A DNA stretch of 64,000 nucleotides from Sphingomonas mollis (lineage in GTDB: Bacteria > Pseudomonadota > Alphaproteobacteria > Sphingomonadales > Sphingomonadaceae). Shown here in pieces: positions 17,050 through 25,703 of the stretch (positions are counted from its first letter, which is position 1; each line of letters starts with the position of its first letter). Both the position numbers and the translations under genes were made by a program. The notes beneath the pieces were generated by a model that saw only the letters and a list, made by a program, of their open reading frames with translations, searched no databases and was not told the DNA's origin. The DNA lies in NCBI RefSeq assembly GCF_016427505.1, contig NZ_JAELXS010000005.1, forward strand, positions 1-64,000. Direction: 5' to 3'.

Positions 17050-18072
17050 TCAGACGATCATCGCATCGTCGCTCTTGGGATCGGCGAGCAGGATTTCGCC
17101 GCGGTCGGCCAGCGACTTGGCCAGCCGGACCAGCGAACTCTGCGCCTCCTCGCAATCGCGTGCGCGCACCGGGCCCATGCCGGCCATATCCTCGCGCATC
17201 AGCTTGGCGGAGCGTTCGGTCATCGTGCTCATGAACAGCTGGCGGATCATCTCCGGCGCACCCTTCAGCGCCAGCGCCATCTCGCGCTTGTCCGCCTGAC
17301 GCGCGATCGCCGACACCGCCGACGGCAACAGGCTGCCCAGATCCTCGAATGTGAACATCAGCGCACGGATCTTCTCGGCCGATTCCGGCGCATGTTCATC
17401 CAGCGACCCCAGCATCGACTGTTCGGTCGACCGGTCCATCGCGTTGAACACCTCGGCCATCGCCTCGTGCGGATCGCGGCGTTGCGCCCGCGACAGGTTG
17501 CTCATGAATTCGTTGCGCAATGTCTGTTCGACCTGCAGCAGCACATCCTTCTGCACCGTCTCCATTCGCAGCATCCGCTGGACGACGTCGATCGCGATAT
17601 CCTCGGGCAACTGGCCCAGTACGCGGGCGGCATGATCCGCCTTCAGCTTCGACAGGATGACCGCGACGGTCTGCGGATATTCGTTCTTCAGATACCCGGC
17701 CAGCACCGCCTCGCTGACGTTGGACAGCTTGTCCCACATCGTCCGGCCGGCGGGGCCACGGATATCCTCCATGATCTCACGCACCCGGTCGTTCGGCAGG
17801 ATGCCGTCGAGCAGCCGCTCGGTCGTCTCGAACGACCCGTGCAGCGCGCTCATCGCCGACACTTCGCCGGAAAACGCGACCAGCAGATGCTCCGCCACCG
17901 GCGACGGCACCCGCCCCAGCAGCGCGATCGCGGCCGACAGTTCCTTGATCTCCTCGACCGACAGATGCTCCCAGATCGGGGCGCCATGCTCCTTGCCCAG
18001 TACCAGCATCAGGGCGGCGGCGCGCTCCATGCCGCCATAGCGCTTCAGCTCGGGGGGCTCGGCCAGCATCAT
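17050..18072 (-). CDS. fliG: Flagellar motor switch protein FliG
   Basis: 340 residues with all three FliG domains: N (FliF-binding, GGMERAAALMLVLGKEHGAP), middle (SELTERLLDG-like, AGYLKNEYPQTVAVILSKLK) and C torque domain (MFTFEDLGSLLPSAVSAIAR, KREMALALKGAPEMI). It transmits torque and sets rotation direction. Start is one of two consecutive ATGs at 18072/18069. A CCTATAATAGG box lies about 60 bases upstream, shared with the divergent flaEY-like gene. Confidence 0.96.
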   Translation of the reverse strand: MMLAEPPELKRYGGMERAAALMLVLGKEHGAPIWEHLSVEEIKELSAAIALLGRVPSPVAEHLLVAFSGEVSAMSALHGSFETTERLLDGILPNDRVREIMEDIRGPAGRTMWDKLSNVSEAVLAGYLKNEYPQTVAVILSKLKADHAARVLGQLPEDIAIDVVQRMLRMETVQKDVLLQVEQTLRNEFMSNLSRAQRRDPHEAMAEVFNAMDRSTEQSMLGSLDEHAPESAEKIRALMFTFEDLGSLLPSAVSAIARQADKREMALALKGAPEMIRQLFMSTMTERSAKLMREDMAGMGPVRARDCEEAQSSLVRLAKSLADRGEILLADPKSDDAMIV

Positions 18073-18127
18073 CGTCGATATCGCTCCATTCCGGGGGCCG
18101 CGAGTGGCCCGGCAGATCGTCGTTCAT

Positions 18128-18138
18128 CCTATTATAGG
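18128..18138. promoter_or_regulatory. CCTATNATAGG palindrome between fliG and flaEY-like gene
   Basis: CCTATTATAGG reads as a CCTAT-AATAGG box on both strands, so one symmetric element could serve both divergent operons. Matches the boxes before other flagellar genes here. Confidence 0.4.
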
Positions 18139-18175
18139 AATTAGGTGGCATCCCGGACGCCGAAGGACACATTCG

Positions 18176-20920
18176 ATGATGAGTGGAAATTCGAACGGGC
18201 TGATCGGCCTGAGCATCCTGAGCGGCACGGACAGCTTCACCGCGTTCGCGACGCCGACGATCGAATCGCGGGCGCAGCGCCAGGCGAAGGCCGCCTTCAC
18301 CACCAAGGAAACCGTCGCGCCGTGGAAGGCGACACCGTCGACGCTGCCGGTCTCCAGCCAGATTTCGACGATCAAGGGCATGAAGACGATCATCGACAAG
18401 GCGACGACCGGCACCGCCACCCCCCTGCCCGACGATATCCAGACCAGTTTCACCACCTACAAGGCGCTCGACCGCCTGCGCCTGCTGGCGGAAAGCGCCT
18501 CGAAGGACACCACCAGTTCCGCCGAACGGCCGCTGCTGGAAAAGAGCTTTGCCAAGGGGCTGGCCGACCTCGAAACCTTCCTCGCCTCCGCCCCGTCGGA
18601 CCAGGTCGACATCGCCTTCGCCAAGACCGCGCGACAGGCGCAGACCGTGGGCATCAAATCCGCCTCGTCGATGTCCGCCGCGACGGTGCCGGGCAAGGGC
18701 GTGCGCGATACGCGGACGGGTGCGCTCAGCGGGATGACCGGCAATGAGAAGCTGCGGATCACCCTGTCGCAACCCGGCGCCGCGCCCGACATCATCACCG
18801 TCGATCTGTCCACCACCCCGCAGCCGCCGACGCTCGACAGTGTCGCCGATGCGCTCAACACCGCGATCGGCGCGGTTTCCCGTCGCGATGCGAACGGCCA
18901 GCCGGTACTGGATGCGGACGGCAAGCAGGTGCCACGCTGGTCGGCGGTCAAGTTCGTGCCGAGCAAATATGGCGACAAATGGGGCATGGGCCTGAACCGC
19001 GCAGGCTTCGAGTCCGTCGCGATCGATCAGGTCGGCGGCGCCGATGCGCTGATGGTGGCGGGTGGCGTGACGCCGGCCAAGGGCAAGACCGACACGAGGA
19101 TCACCCGCTTCGACGATCCCGCCGGAACGATGACGCGGCGGACGCTGGACAGCATCACCGCGATCGATCGTCCCGCCACCGACCGTCAAAAGGTCGCCGC
19201 CGATGCCGATCCGAAGGGCAAGGTCAAGGCGACCACCGTCTTTGCCGACACGCGCGCCAACGCCATCGCCACCGATGCGCAGGGGTTCAGCTATGTCGTC
19301 GGCACCAGCGCCGGCGATGTCGGCGCCAACCGGTCGGACGGCAATAACGACCTGTTGCTGAGCAAGGTCGACAGCGAGGGCAAGGTCGTGTGGAAACGCA
19401 CGCTGGGCGCCGCCGGCAGCGCCGATGGCGCATCGGTGACGATCGCGCCCGATGGCGGCATCGTCGTCGCCGGCACGATCACCGGCAGTCTGGATGGCAC
19501 GAAAAGCGATGGCGACATGCTCGTCGCGCGCTTCGATGCGAATGGCGACGAGACTTTTTCCACGGCAGTCCGATCGGTGGGAGCGGAATCCGCCAGCGCG
19601 GTCGCGGTCGGGCCGGATGGTGCGATCTATGTCGGCGGCAGATCGTCGACCGGCGGTGGCGACGCCTATCTCGCCCGGCTTAGTGCGACCGGGAAGCTGG
19701 TCGAGCGGCGCACGATCGACAGCGGCGGCACCGATCAGGTGAAGGCGCTGGCGATCGGCGCGGACGGGCAACTGCTCGCGCTGACCAGCGAGAAGGGCAA
19801 GGCGACGCTGCGCCGGATCGACAAGGCCGCGCTCGCCACCGATCTCGGTTCGATCGATCTCGGCCGCGCCGATGCCCGTGCGCTGGCGGTAGCGGCGGAC
19901 GGCAGCATCGCGGTGGCCGGGGCGACCGACGCGGCGCTGTCCGGCAACCAGACCAATAATATGAGCGGTGGCCGCGACGGTTTCGTCACGCGCATCGACG
20001 CCGGCCTGTCGGGATCGCGGACCACCTATCTGGGATCGTCGGGCGAGGATCAGGCGGACAGCGTCGCCTTTCTGGATAACCAGATTTATGTCGGCGGTCG
20101 CACCACCGGCACGATGGGCGCGGCAAAGACCGGCACCGTCGACGCCTTCGTCGCACGCATCGATGCCGGCACCGGCGCGGTAGGATCGACCAGCCAGTAC
20201 GGGACGGTCGATACCGTGGCGGAGGGGGTTCGCCTGTCCGCGGTCGATGGCGGCGGCAGCATGCTGGGTGCGCTCGGCCTTCACCGCGGCACGCTGACAC
20301 CGACTGATTCAGTGAAGCTGGAGGCGCAGACCAGTCTGCGCGCCGGTGACGAATTCTCGATCCGGATCAACGGCGGCGCGCTGCGCAAGGTGACGATCGG
20401 TGAGAAGGATACGCTGTCGACGCTGACCGACCGTGTCCGCCAGCTGGTTGGATCGCGCGTCGCCACCGTCACGTCGCCGCTCAAGGACGACGGTCGCAGC
20501 CTGCGCATCGACGTGAAGGCGGGCAACGAAATCCAGCTGATCGCCGGCAGCGGCGATCGCGACGCGCTGGCCAAACTCGGTCTCGGCGCGCGCCGCATCT
20601 CCGCCCCCGCCACTCGCGCCGATGATGCCCCGACGGTCAGACCCGGCGGCACTTTCCAGCTCGACCTGACATCGGCGCTGCGCATCGACACCAAGGCGGA
20701 GGCAGCCAATTCGCTCGCGCGTGTAAATCAGGCGATCTCCTTCACCCAATCGGCGTATCGCTCGCTATATTGGGACGATACCAAGGCCGCGCTGGCCGAC
20801 ACGCCCGCCAAAGCGGGCAAGAAGGGTGGATCGACCGTGATCGAGAAAGCGCAACTGGCCAATTATCAGGCCGCGCTCACCCGTTTGTCGGGCGGCAGCG
20901 GCTCCTATACGGGATTCTGA
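18176..20920 (+). CDS. flaEY: FlaEY-like flagellar protein with beta-propeller repeats
   Basis: 914 residues. N-terminal region (about 1-330) has no clear family. About 370-680 carries SBBP-type repeats (patterns such as VVGTSAGDVGANRS, IYVGGRSSTGGGDAYLARLS) expected to fold as a beta-propeller. About 715-830 resembles the hook-IN-like segments of FlgK/FliD (LRAGDEFSIRINGGALRKVT). The C-terminus is helical and ends GSGSYTGF. Caulobacter FlaEY, a regulator of flagellar/flagellin production, has a similar size and make-up, which is the basis for the name. ATG at 18176 has AAGGA 9 bases upstream. Cotranscribed with flgB, 4 bases downstream. It could instead be an exported structural protein. Confidence 0.55.
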   Translation: MMSGNSNGLIGLSILSGTDSFTAFATPTIESRAQRQAKAAFTTKETVAPWKATPSTLPVSSQISTIKGMKTIIDKATTGTATPLPDDIQTSFTTYKALDRLRLLAESASKDTTSSAERPLLEKSFAKGLADLETFLASAPSDQVDIAFAKTARQAQTVGIKSASSMSAATVPGKGVRDTRTGALSGMTGNEKLRITLSQPGAAPDIITVDLSTTPQPPTLDSVADALNTAIGAVSRRDANGQPVLDADGKQVPRWSAVKFVPSKYGDKWGMGLNRAGFESVAIDQVGGADALMVAGGVTPAKGKTDTRITRFDDPAGTMTRRTLDSITAIDRPATDRQKVAADADPKGKVKATTVFADTRANAIATDAQGFSYVVGTSAGDVGANRSDGNNDLLLSKVDSEGKVVWKRTLGAAGSADGASVTIAPDGGIVVAGTITGSLDGTKSDGDMLVARFDANGDETFSTAVRSVGAESASAVAVGPDGAIYVGGRSSTGGGDAYLARLSATGKLVERRTIDSGGTDQVKALAIGADGQLLALTSEKGKATLRRIDKAALATDLGSIDLGRADARALAVAADGSIAVAGATDAALSGNQTNNMSGGRDGFVTRIDAGLSGSRTTYLGSSGEDQADSVAFLDNQIYVGGRTTGTMGAAKTGTVDAFVARIDAGTGAVGSTSQYGTVDTVAEGVRLSAVDGGGSMLGALGLHRGTLTPTDSVKLEAQTSLRAGDEFSIRINGGALRKVTIGEKDTLSTLTDRVRQLVGSRVATVTSPLKDDGRSLRIDVKAGNEIQLIAGSGDRDALAKLGLGARRISAPATRADDAPTVRPGGTFQLDLTSALRIDTKAEAANSLARVNQAISFTQSAYRSLYWDDTKAALADTPAKAGKKGGSTVIEKAQLANYQAALTRLSGGSGSYTGF

Positions 20921-20924
20921 CGAC

Positions 20925-21359
20925 ATGGCGGACGGCGTTCCCTCGATCCTGGCCGGCATCACGCGCGAGATGAAGCATCTGGCCGAACGCCAGCGCGTCA
21001 TCGCCCAGAACATCGCCCAGTCGGAAACCCCCGGTTACAAGGCGCGCGAGGTCGAGGCGCTAGACTTCGCACAGTTGCTGGCGCAACAGGGCGCCGGCGG
21101 CGGCACCACCCGCATCGCCCGCCCACAGGTGCAGATCACCGGTGCGATGGCGGCGCTCGGCGCCCGGCCGACCAGCGGCGGTTCGATCGTCCTCGACCAC
21201 GACGTCGCCGAAACCAAGCCCGACGGCAACAACGTGACGCTGGAAGACCAGTTGCTGAAGATGGGTCAGGTGCAGGCCGATTTCACCGCGATGACCAACC
21301 TCTATCGCAAGCAGCAATCCCTGTTGAAGACCGCGCTCGGTCGCGGTGGCGGTGGCTGA
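20925..21359 (+). CDS. flgB: Flagellar rod protein FlgB
   Basis: 144 residues with the rod-family N-terminus (RQRVIAQNIAQSETPGYKAR) and a FlgB-type C-terminus (LEDQLLKMGQVQADFTAMTN, LYRKQQSLLKTALGR). Builds the proximal rod with FlgC and FlgF. Separated from flgC-fliE, which it normally precedes, by about 15 kb and a strand switch. It follows the flaEY-like gene by 4 bases. Confidence 0.92.
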   Translation: MADGVPSILAGITREMKHLAERQRVIAQNIAQSETPGYKAREVEALDFAQLLAQQGAGGGTTRIARPQVQITGAMAALGARPTSGGSIVLDHDVAETKPDGNNVTLEDQLLKMGQVQADFTAMTNLYRKQQSLLKTALGRGGGG

Positions 21360-21389
21360 CCTTCACCACCGCAGGCGTGACCGGTCCGG

Positions 21390-22601
21390 CTAGAGGAACA
21401 CCGCCGCGACCACCGCGGCGACATCCGCCGGCGGCAATGCATCGAGCGCGATCTCGCGCGGTGGATGGACGCTGTGTCCGGTCAACAGGCCGTCGCGACC
21501 GACGCTGACCGCCAGCAATCGATGCCCCTCGCCGTCGCGCACCAGCGCCAGTCCGCCCGCCTGCGGAAAACGATCGGGATCGACGACCACCGTCGCCTGC
21601 CCCGGCATGCCCGGACCCAATGTCGCGCGGCCGATGCGGACACCGTAAGCGCGCGATCCGGCTTGAGCCGGCGCTTCGACCCGCGCACCGGTCGGCGTCA
21701 ACGCGATCAGGCCATCGGCCATCGGTATACCCAGCACGGGGACGAAGCGGCGTGCCTGTCCCGGTGGCAGCGGTAGCGATGCCGGCGGCGCCCCCGGCAC
21801 GCGCGGTTCGATCGGTGCGAAGGTACGCGGCCCCTGCCCCGTCGGAGTGGCGATCGTCAGTTGCGACAGTTCGCGGCGCAGTGCCGTCACCCGCTGTCGC
21901 GTGCGCGTTTCGCGCGCGGCGGCGCCGGGGATGGCGGTCAGGAACCGGGCAAGCTCGCCATTCTGGAAACGGTCTGTCACCAGCGCCCGCAGCGCCGCTT
22001 CGTCGGACACGCCGAATAAACGGCACAGCGCCATGATGGTCGGCCCGTTCCACCGCCCAAGACCCTTTTGCGCATTCTCGATCCGCGAAAGGATGACCGG
22101 TGCGATACCGAATTCGGCGTCGATCACCGGCGCCGTCAGCCGCGCATCGGCGTCGCGCCGCGCCCGCACCGCCGCCGCCAGCAGCAGCGCGAACCGCGCC
22201 TCGGCCTCATCGTCGAGCGCCGCGCCCTCGGCAAAGGGCGCGAACCATGCCGCGATGTCGAACCCGTCCGCCTCGACATCGACCAGCAGATCGCCGGCAT
22301 CGACGCCCAACCGGGCGGCGATCGCGGCGAGTTCGTCGGCGCGGGCGAACACCTCGCCCCGCTCGATCTTCGATAACCGGATATAGGGGATGCCGGGCAT
22401 GCCGCCGGCAAAGGCCAGCAACTTGGGATGGCCCGCGCGCAATCGCTGTTCGCGAACCGCATTGGGGAACACGATGTTGCGATACGGATCGACGGCGATC
22501 CCGCCGTCACGCCGTTCGATCAAGGCGACGGACGCGGGTCTCCGGCCACGGCCGCGCGCCCGTTCGGGCACCAGCCCGCCACTATCTTCCCGTCGCGTCA
22601 T
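21390..22601 (-). CDS. Regulator with two helix-turn-helix domains and an S24-like C-terminus
   Basis: 403 residues. Two XRE-like HTH regions are visible at about 47-107 (VREQRLRAG, RLSKIERGEVFARADELAAI, ARLGV) and about 143-205 (TAPVIDAEFGIAPVILSRIE). The C-terminal 110 residues (RRFVPVLGIPMADGLIALTP onward) resemble the LexA/CI S24 fold, but I cannot place a Ser-Lys pair with confidence. Probably a DNA-binding repressor or activator. Lies inside the flagellar cluster, convergent with flgB, and may regulate it. Target and signal unknown. Confidence 0.65.
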   Translation of the reverse strand: MTRREDSGGLVPERARGRGRRPASVALIERRDGGIAVDPYRNIVFPNAVREQRLRAGHPKLLAFAGGMPGIPYIRLSKIERGEVFARADELAAIAARLGVDAGDLLVDVEADGFDIAAWFAPFAEGAALDDEAEARFALLLAAAVRARRDADARLTAPVIDAEFGIAPVILSRIENAQKGLGRWNGPTIMALCRLFGVSDEAALRALVTDRFQNGELARFLTAIPGAAARETRTRQRVTALRRELSQLTIATPTGQGPRTFAPIEPRVPGAPPASLPLPPGQARRFVPVLGIPMADGLIALTPTGARVEAPAQAGSRAYGVRIGRATLGPGMPGQATVVVDPDRFPQAGGLALVRDGEGHRLLAVSVGRDGLLTGHSVHPPREIALDALPPADVAAVVAAVFL

Positions 22602-22691
22602 GACCCTCCGTCGCCCGACTTATGCCTAGCCGGACTCCTCAAGTCATCCCATATGAACGATAGCATTAACAAAGGTTGAGGTTTGGCGCGA

Positions 22692-23198
22692 TCAGTGAAC
22701 CGTAGGGTTTACCTCCGCCGTCAGCAGGCTCCACACCCCGTCCGATGCAAAGGGGACGACGATGGTCGCCAGCAGCGGCATCCGCACCAGCCAGTCGATG
22801 CCGGGCGTCGGTGCCTCGCCGATCAGCGCCACGCCGGTGCCATCGGTGATGGCGCACAGCCCCCGCGCAGCCACCTCGCTCCAGCGCCAGGCGATCAAAC
22901 GGTCGTGCATCGCATCCGCCGCCAGACACAGCGCATCGAGCGCGGGCGACATCATCGGTGATTCGCAAGCGGTGCGGATACGGCGCGCGCAGGGTTGCAG
23001 GCGATCGTCCCACATCACGATCGGATAGGCACCCGCCCACCCGTCACTGGGCAGCGACAGCGCCAACAGCGGCGACTCACGGGTCGCCAACAGGCCATCG
23101 GCCAGCAGCGCGATGTCGCGGGCGGCGCGCAGGAACGGCCGGTCCGCCATCGGCAGCAACGCACAGGCCGGGATATCCGCGATGGTGGTCGTCATCAT
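22692..23198 (-). CDS. Hypothetical protein in flagellar cluster
   Basis: 168 residues from ATG 23198 (a second ATG follows at once). Family not recognised. No signal peptide or membrane helix; contains several Trp and Cys residues (IVMWDDRLQPCARRIRTACE, IAWRWSEVAARG). Codon use is like its neighbours. Lies between the two-HTH regulator and the sigma-like gene, all leftward, so a regulatory or chaperone-like job in the flagellar programme is possible but unproven. Confidence 0.5.
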   Translation of the reverse strand: MMTTTIADIPACALLPMADRPFLRAARDIALLADGLLATRESPLLALSLPSDGWAGAYPIVMWDDRLQPCARRIRTACESPMMSPALDALCLAADAMHDRLIAWRWSEVAARGLCAITDGTGVALIGEAPTPGIDWLVRMPLLATIVVPFASDGVWSLLTAEVNPTVH

Positions 23199-23311
23199 GT
23201 CAGCGCGCCTCTTGCCGTTCTCCTGTATCTTAGGACGACGAGGCAGGGCGCGGTTCGGGTTCGTCAAGTATTTATCAACACCTTCGTATTCGTCGATTCG
23301 GCTGATCCCGA

Positions 23312-24208
23312 TCAGCCGGCGACGGTCGCTTCCTCGGCGGTGGCGGCACGGCGCCAGCGCGAGGTCGCCGGATTCGCCAGCGCTTCGGAAAAGCGCGGCG
23401 TGCGGCTGGCGAGATCGGCCATCGCTGCCGTCGCCCGCTTGGCCACCTGGCGCAGGCGCTCGCGCGCCGCCTCGTCCACCTGACCGCTGTCGACGTCGCC
23501 ATCATCGGTCAGGCGGCGCATGATCGCCTCGCGGTGCAGCGCCACCTTCTCCTCGATCGCGGCGGCTTCGGCCGGATCGACTGGGTAAAGCGAGGCCTTC
23601 AGGCGCGGTACCGACGGATCGGCGGGACGCTCGGTCGCCCTGGTGCGGGCGCGGCGCTTCATCTGCTCGGTGCCGACGACGCGCAAGTGATCGACATATT
23701 CCTCGACCAGCTTCGACCGCGTGACCGCCGCCATATAGGCCGATGCCCCCGACTCGGTCAGTTCCAGCGCGCCCTCGTCGACGATCATCGATTCCAGGGA
23801 TGTCTCCTCACCGTCCACGCCGATCCCGCCGGCGTGCAGCGAAACGGTGGTGGCGGCGACCTTCTTGGCCGACTGACGCTGGTCGGTCATCAACCGGAAA
23901 CGCAGCGCCTGCAATTCGCCGCGCAGCTGCCAGTTCACGAAGGTCGTGAACTGCGCCTTGGCCGGGTCATAGGCCTGGATCGCGCGGTGGACGCCGATCG
24001 CGCAGCACTGCTCGGCATCGTCCCAATGGGCGACCAGACCATACTGACGGATGAAGTGACGGATGCGGGGAGCGATCAGCTTCAGGATCGCGGCAAAGGC
24101 CCGGTCCGATTCCACACGCTGGCGATTGGTCTGGCTGGCGCCCTCGGCAGGCGCAGCGGCGATCACGACGGCGACGGCGGCTTCCAGCGCGGCGGTGGTC
24201 TTGGACAT
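23312..24208 (-). CDS. Sigma-70 region-2-like protein
   Basis: 298 residues. Residues about 35-110 fit sigma-70 region 2 (DRAFAAILKLIAPRIRHFIR, DDAEQCCAIGVHRAIQAYDP, FTTFVNWQLRGELQAL): core-binding helix and -10 recognition helix. A linker with SLESMIVDEGALEL follows. No recognisable region-4 HTH appears in the rest, which is charged and helical. ATG at 24208 has GGGGAA 7 bases upstream; a longer frame from 24253 is less likely. Given its place in the cluster it may be the flagellar sigma factor or an RNA polymerase-binding regulator. It is not a normal FliA. Confidence 0.6.
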   Translation of the reverse strand: MSKTTAALEAAVAVVIAAAPAEGASQTNRQRVESDRAFAAILKLIAPRIRHFIRQYGLVAHWDDAEQCCAIGVHRAIQAYDPAKAQFTTFVNWQLRGELQALRFRLMTDQRQSAKKVAATTVSLHAGGIGVDGEETSLESMIVDEGALELTESGASAYMAAVTRSKLVEEYVDHLRVVGTEQMKRRARTRATERPADPSVPRLKASLYPVDPAEAAAIEEKVALHREAIMRRLTDDGDVDSGQVDEAARERLRQVAKRATAAMADLASRTPRFSEALANPATSRWRRAATAEEATVAG

Positions 24209-24225
24209 CGAACTTTTCCCCACTC

Positions 24226-24241
24226 GGCGGACCGTTCCGCC
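24226..24241 (-). other. Hairpin in the leader of the sigma-like gene
   Basis: Perfect 6-base arms GGCGGA and TCCGCC with a 4-base loop, 18 bases before the start codon. It could be an operator or an RNA structure limiting translation. Further upstream (24262-24300) the DNA is AT-rich with TATATA, a plausible promoter. Confidence 0.3.
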
Positions 24242-24300
24242 TGACAAGGACAATTTGGGCTCGAATGGTTAATATCCCGTATATATCCTTTACTATCCTA

Positions 24301-25266
24301 TCATCCGGCAGCTGCGGCGAAGCGCTCCGGACGGACCTTGTGGTCGAGATAACCGAGCAGCCAGCTGCGATGCGCGGCGCTCGCGCCACCCGCCGCCTCG
24401 ATCCGCCGCTCGCTGCCCGCTGCGCCGATCTGCGCGCCCAGCAGAACGCGGGCGCGTGATTCGCCCAGCCCCCCGCGCAGGAAGCGGACGGCATCGCCCA
24501 GCCCCAGATGATGTCCCAGATAGGCGAGTTTCGCCGTGCCATTCGCGCCATCGCTACCGGCGACACTGCCGCCGACACCGGCGCGGCGCAGGCCATCGAG
24601 ATTGCGGCGCGCATAATCGGCGATCCCATTGATCGCCGTCGCCGGATCGTATCGCAGCGCCAGCAACGCGGTGCGCGCACCCGGCAACACCGCGCCGTTG
24701 TTGCCCAGCCACCCCCTGGCCCGCGCCATCTGATTAAGCGATGTGCCTTCGGTTTCGGCCATGCCCTGCCATGTGCCGCCCAGAAACTGTCCCAGTCCCG
24801 CCGCACTCGATCGCGGGTTGCGCGAGAATGCCTGCCAGCTGCCGTCCGCGCCCTTCCCCGCCTCCGCATCGACGATCGCCGCCAGTGCCGCCGCCGGAAT
24901 TCCGGTACGCGTTGCCGCCGCATCAATCAGTGGGGCATAGCGCGCGTTGGGACCAAGCCCCGCGACCTGCCCGGCGGCAGCCTCTTCGACCGGCTCGGCG
25001 GTAGCAGTGGCGGGTGGCGTCGCCACCGGTATCGGCGCGGCGTCGCCCGCCTCTTCGGTCTTCAGCAATGCCAGCAACGTATCGAGCGTGGATCGATCCG
25101 CCGACCCGCCACCCAAGATACCGGACGAAGGCGTGGCGGCGTCATCGCCGCCATTGCCCAACGCCGCCTGCCACAACCGGCGCGACATCGCCGATTGCGC
25201 TTCGCCATAGATCACCCGCGCCCGCTCGGCCGGCGGCAGCGCGCGCAGCGACATCCGGTCGATCAT
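24301..25266 (-). CDS. Flagellar-locus lytic transglycosylase-like protein
   Basis: 321 residues from ATG 25266, overlapping the fliJ stop (ATGA). After a low-complexity linker (about 50-115), residues about 130-260 carry an SLT-type pattern: AALAAIVDAEAGKG with the likely catalytic Glu, then NPRSSAAGLGQFLGGTWQGM. Such enzymes cleave peptidoglycan to let the rod through. No signal peptide is apparent, so export through the flagellar gate is possible. Being last in flbT-fliI-fliJ, it likely replaces the muramidase part that FlgJ lacks here. Confidence 0.65.
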   Translation of the reverse strand: MIDRMSLRALPPAERARVIYGEAQSAMSRRLWQAALGNGGDDAATPSSGILGGGSADRSTLDTLLALLKTEEAGDAAPIPVATPPATATAEPVEEAAAGQVAGLGPNARYAPLIDAAATRTGIPAAALAAIVDAEAGKGADGSWQAFSRNPRSSAAGLGQFLGGTWQGMAETEGTSLNQMARARGWLGNNGAVLPGARTALLALRYDPATAINGIADYARRNLDGLRRAGVGGSVAGSDGANGTAKLAYLGHHLGLGDAVRFLRGGLGESRARVLLGAQIGAAGSERRIEAAGGASAAHRSWLLGYLDHKVRPERFAAAAG

Positions 25267-25703
25267 GACAGGGGCTGGACGATCGTCATCGCCGGTCGAC
25301 GGCGGATGCGGCGCGCGGCCACCATGTCGTCGAGCGCCGACTGCTCGGCCGCCACGGCGGCGTGCTCCGCCTCGATACGATAACGCGTGGCGGCGGATTC
25401 GATCGCCTTGCGCGATCCATAACATTCCACCGCCTTGGCGCGCAGAGCCTCCAGCCGCCCCTGCGCCGTCACCCGTGCCGTGCCCAGTTGCGACCGCTGG
25501 TCACGGGCGCGGGCGAAATAGCGCTCCGCCACCATCCGCGTGTCGGCGGCGGCAACCACCGCCTCCCGCGCCAATGCCGCATCGATCGCGACCAACGCCT
25601 GTTCGACGCGCTGCAACTCGTCCAGCGCCTTGCCGATGTCGGTGCGTACCGCATCCAGCTCGCGCTCGGCGACGCGCAGCGGCGCATCGTACGGGGTCTT
25701 CAC
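25263..25703 (-). CDS. fliJ: FliJ-like flagellar export protein
   Basis: 146 residues, almost entirely heptad-like coiled coil (VRTDIGKALDELQRVEQALV and on) in the FliJ position directly after fliI with an ATGA overlap. FliJ fits in the FliI hexamer like the gamma subunit of F1 and couples ATP use to FlhA. Called from build and position; FliJ sequences vary widely. Confidence 0.8.
   Translation of the reverse strand: MKTPYDAPLRVAERELDAVRTDIGKALDELQRVEQALVAIDAALAREAVVAAADTRMVAERYFARARDQRSQLGTARVTAQGRLEALRAKAVECYGSRKAIESAATRYRIEAEHAAVAAEQSALDDMVAARRIRRRPAMTIVQPLS

Noticed and set aside
17777..20284. 835-codon minus-strand frame
   Set aside because: Shadow of the flaEY-like gene and the start of fliG; low-complexity, with no family signature.
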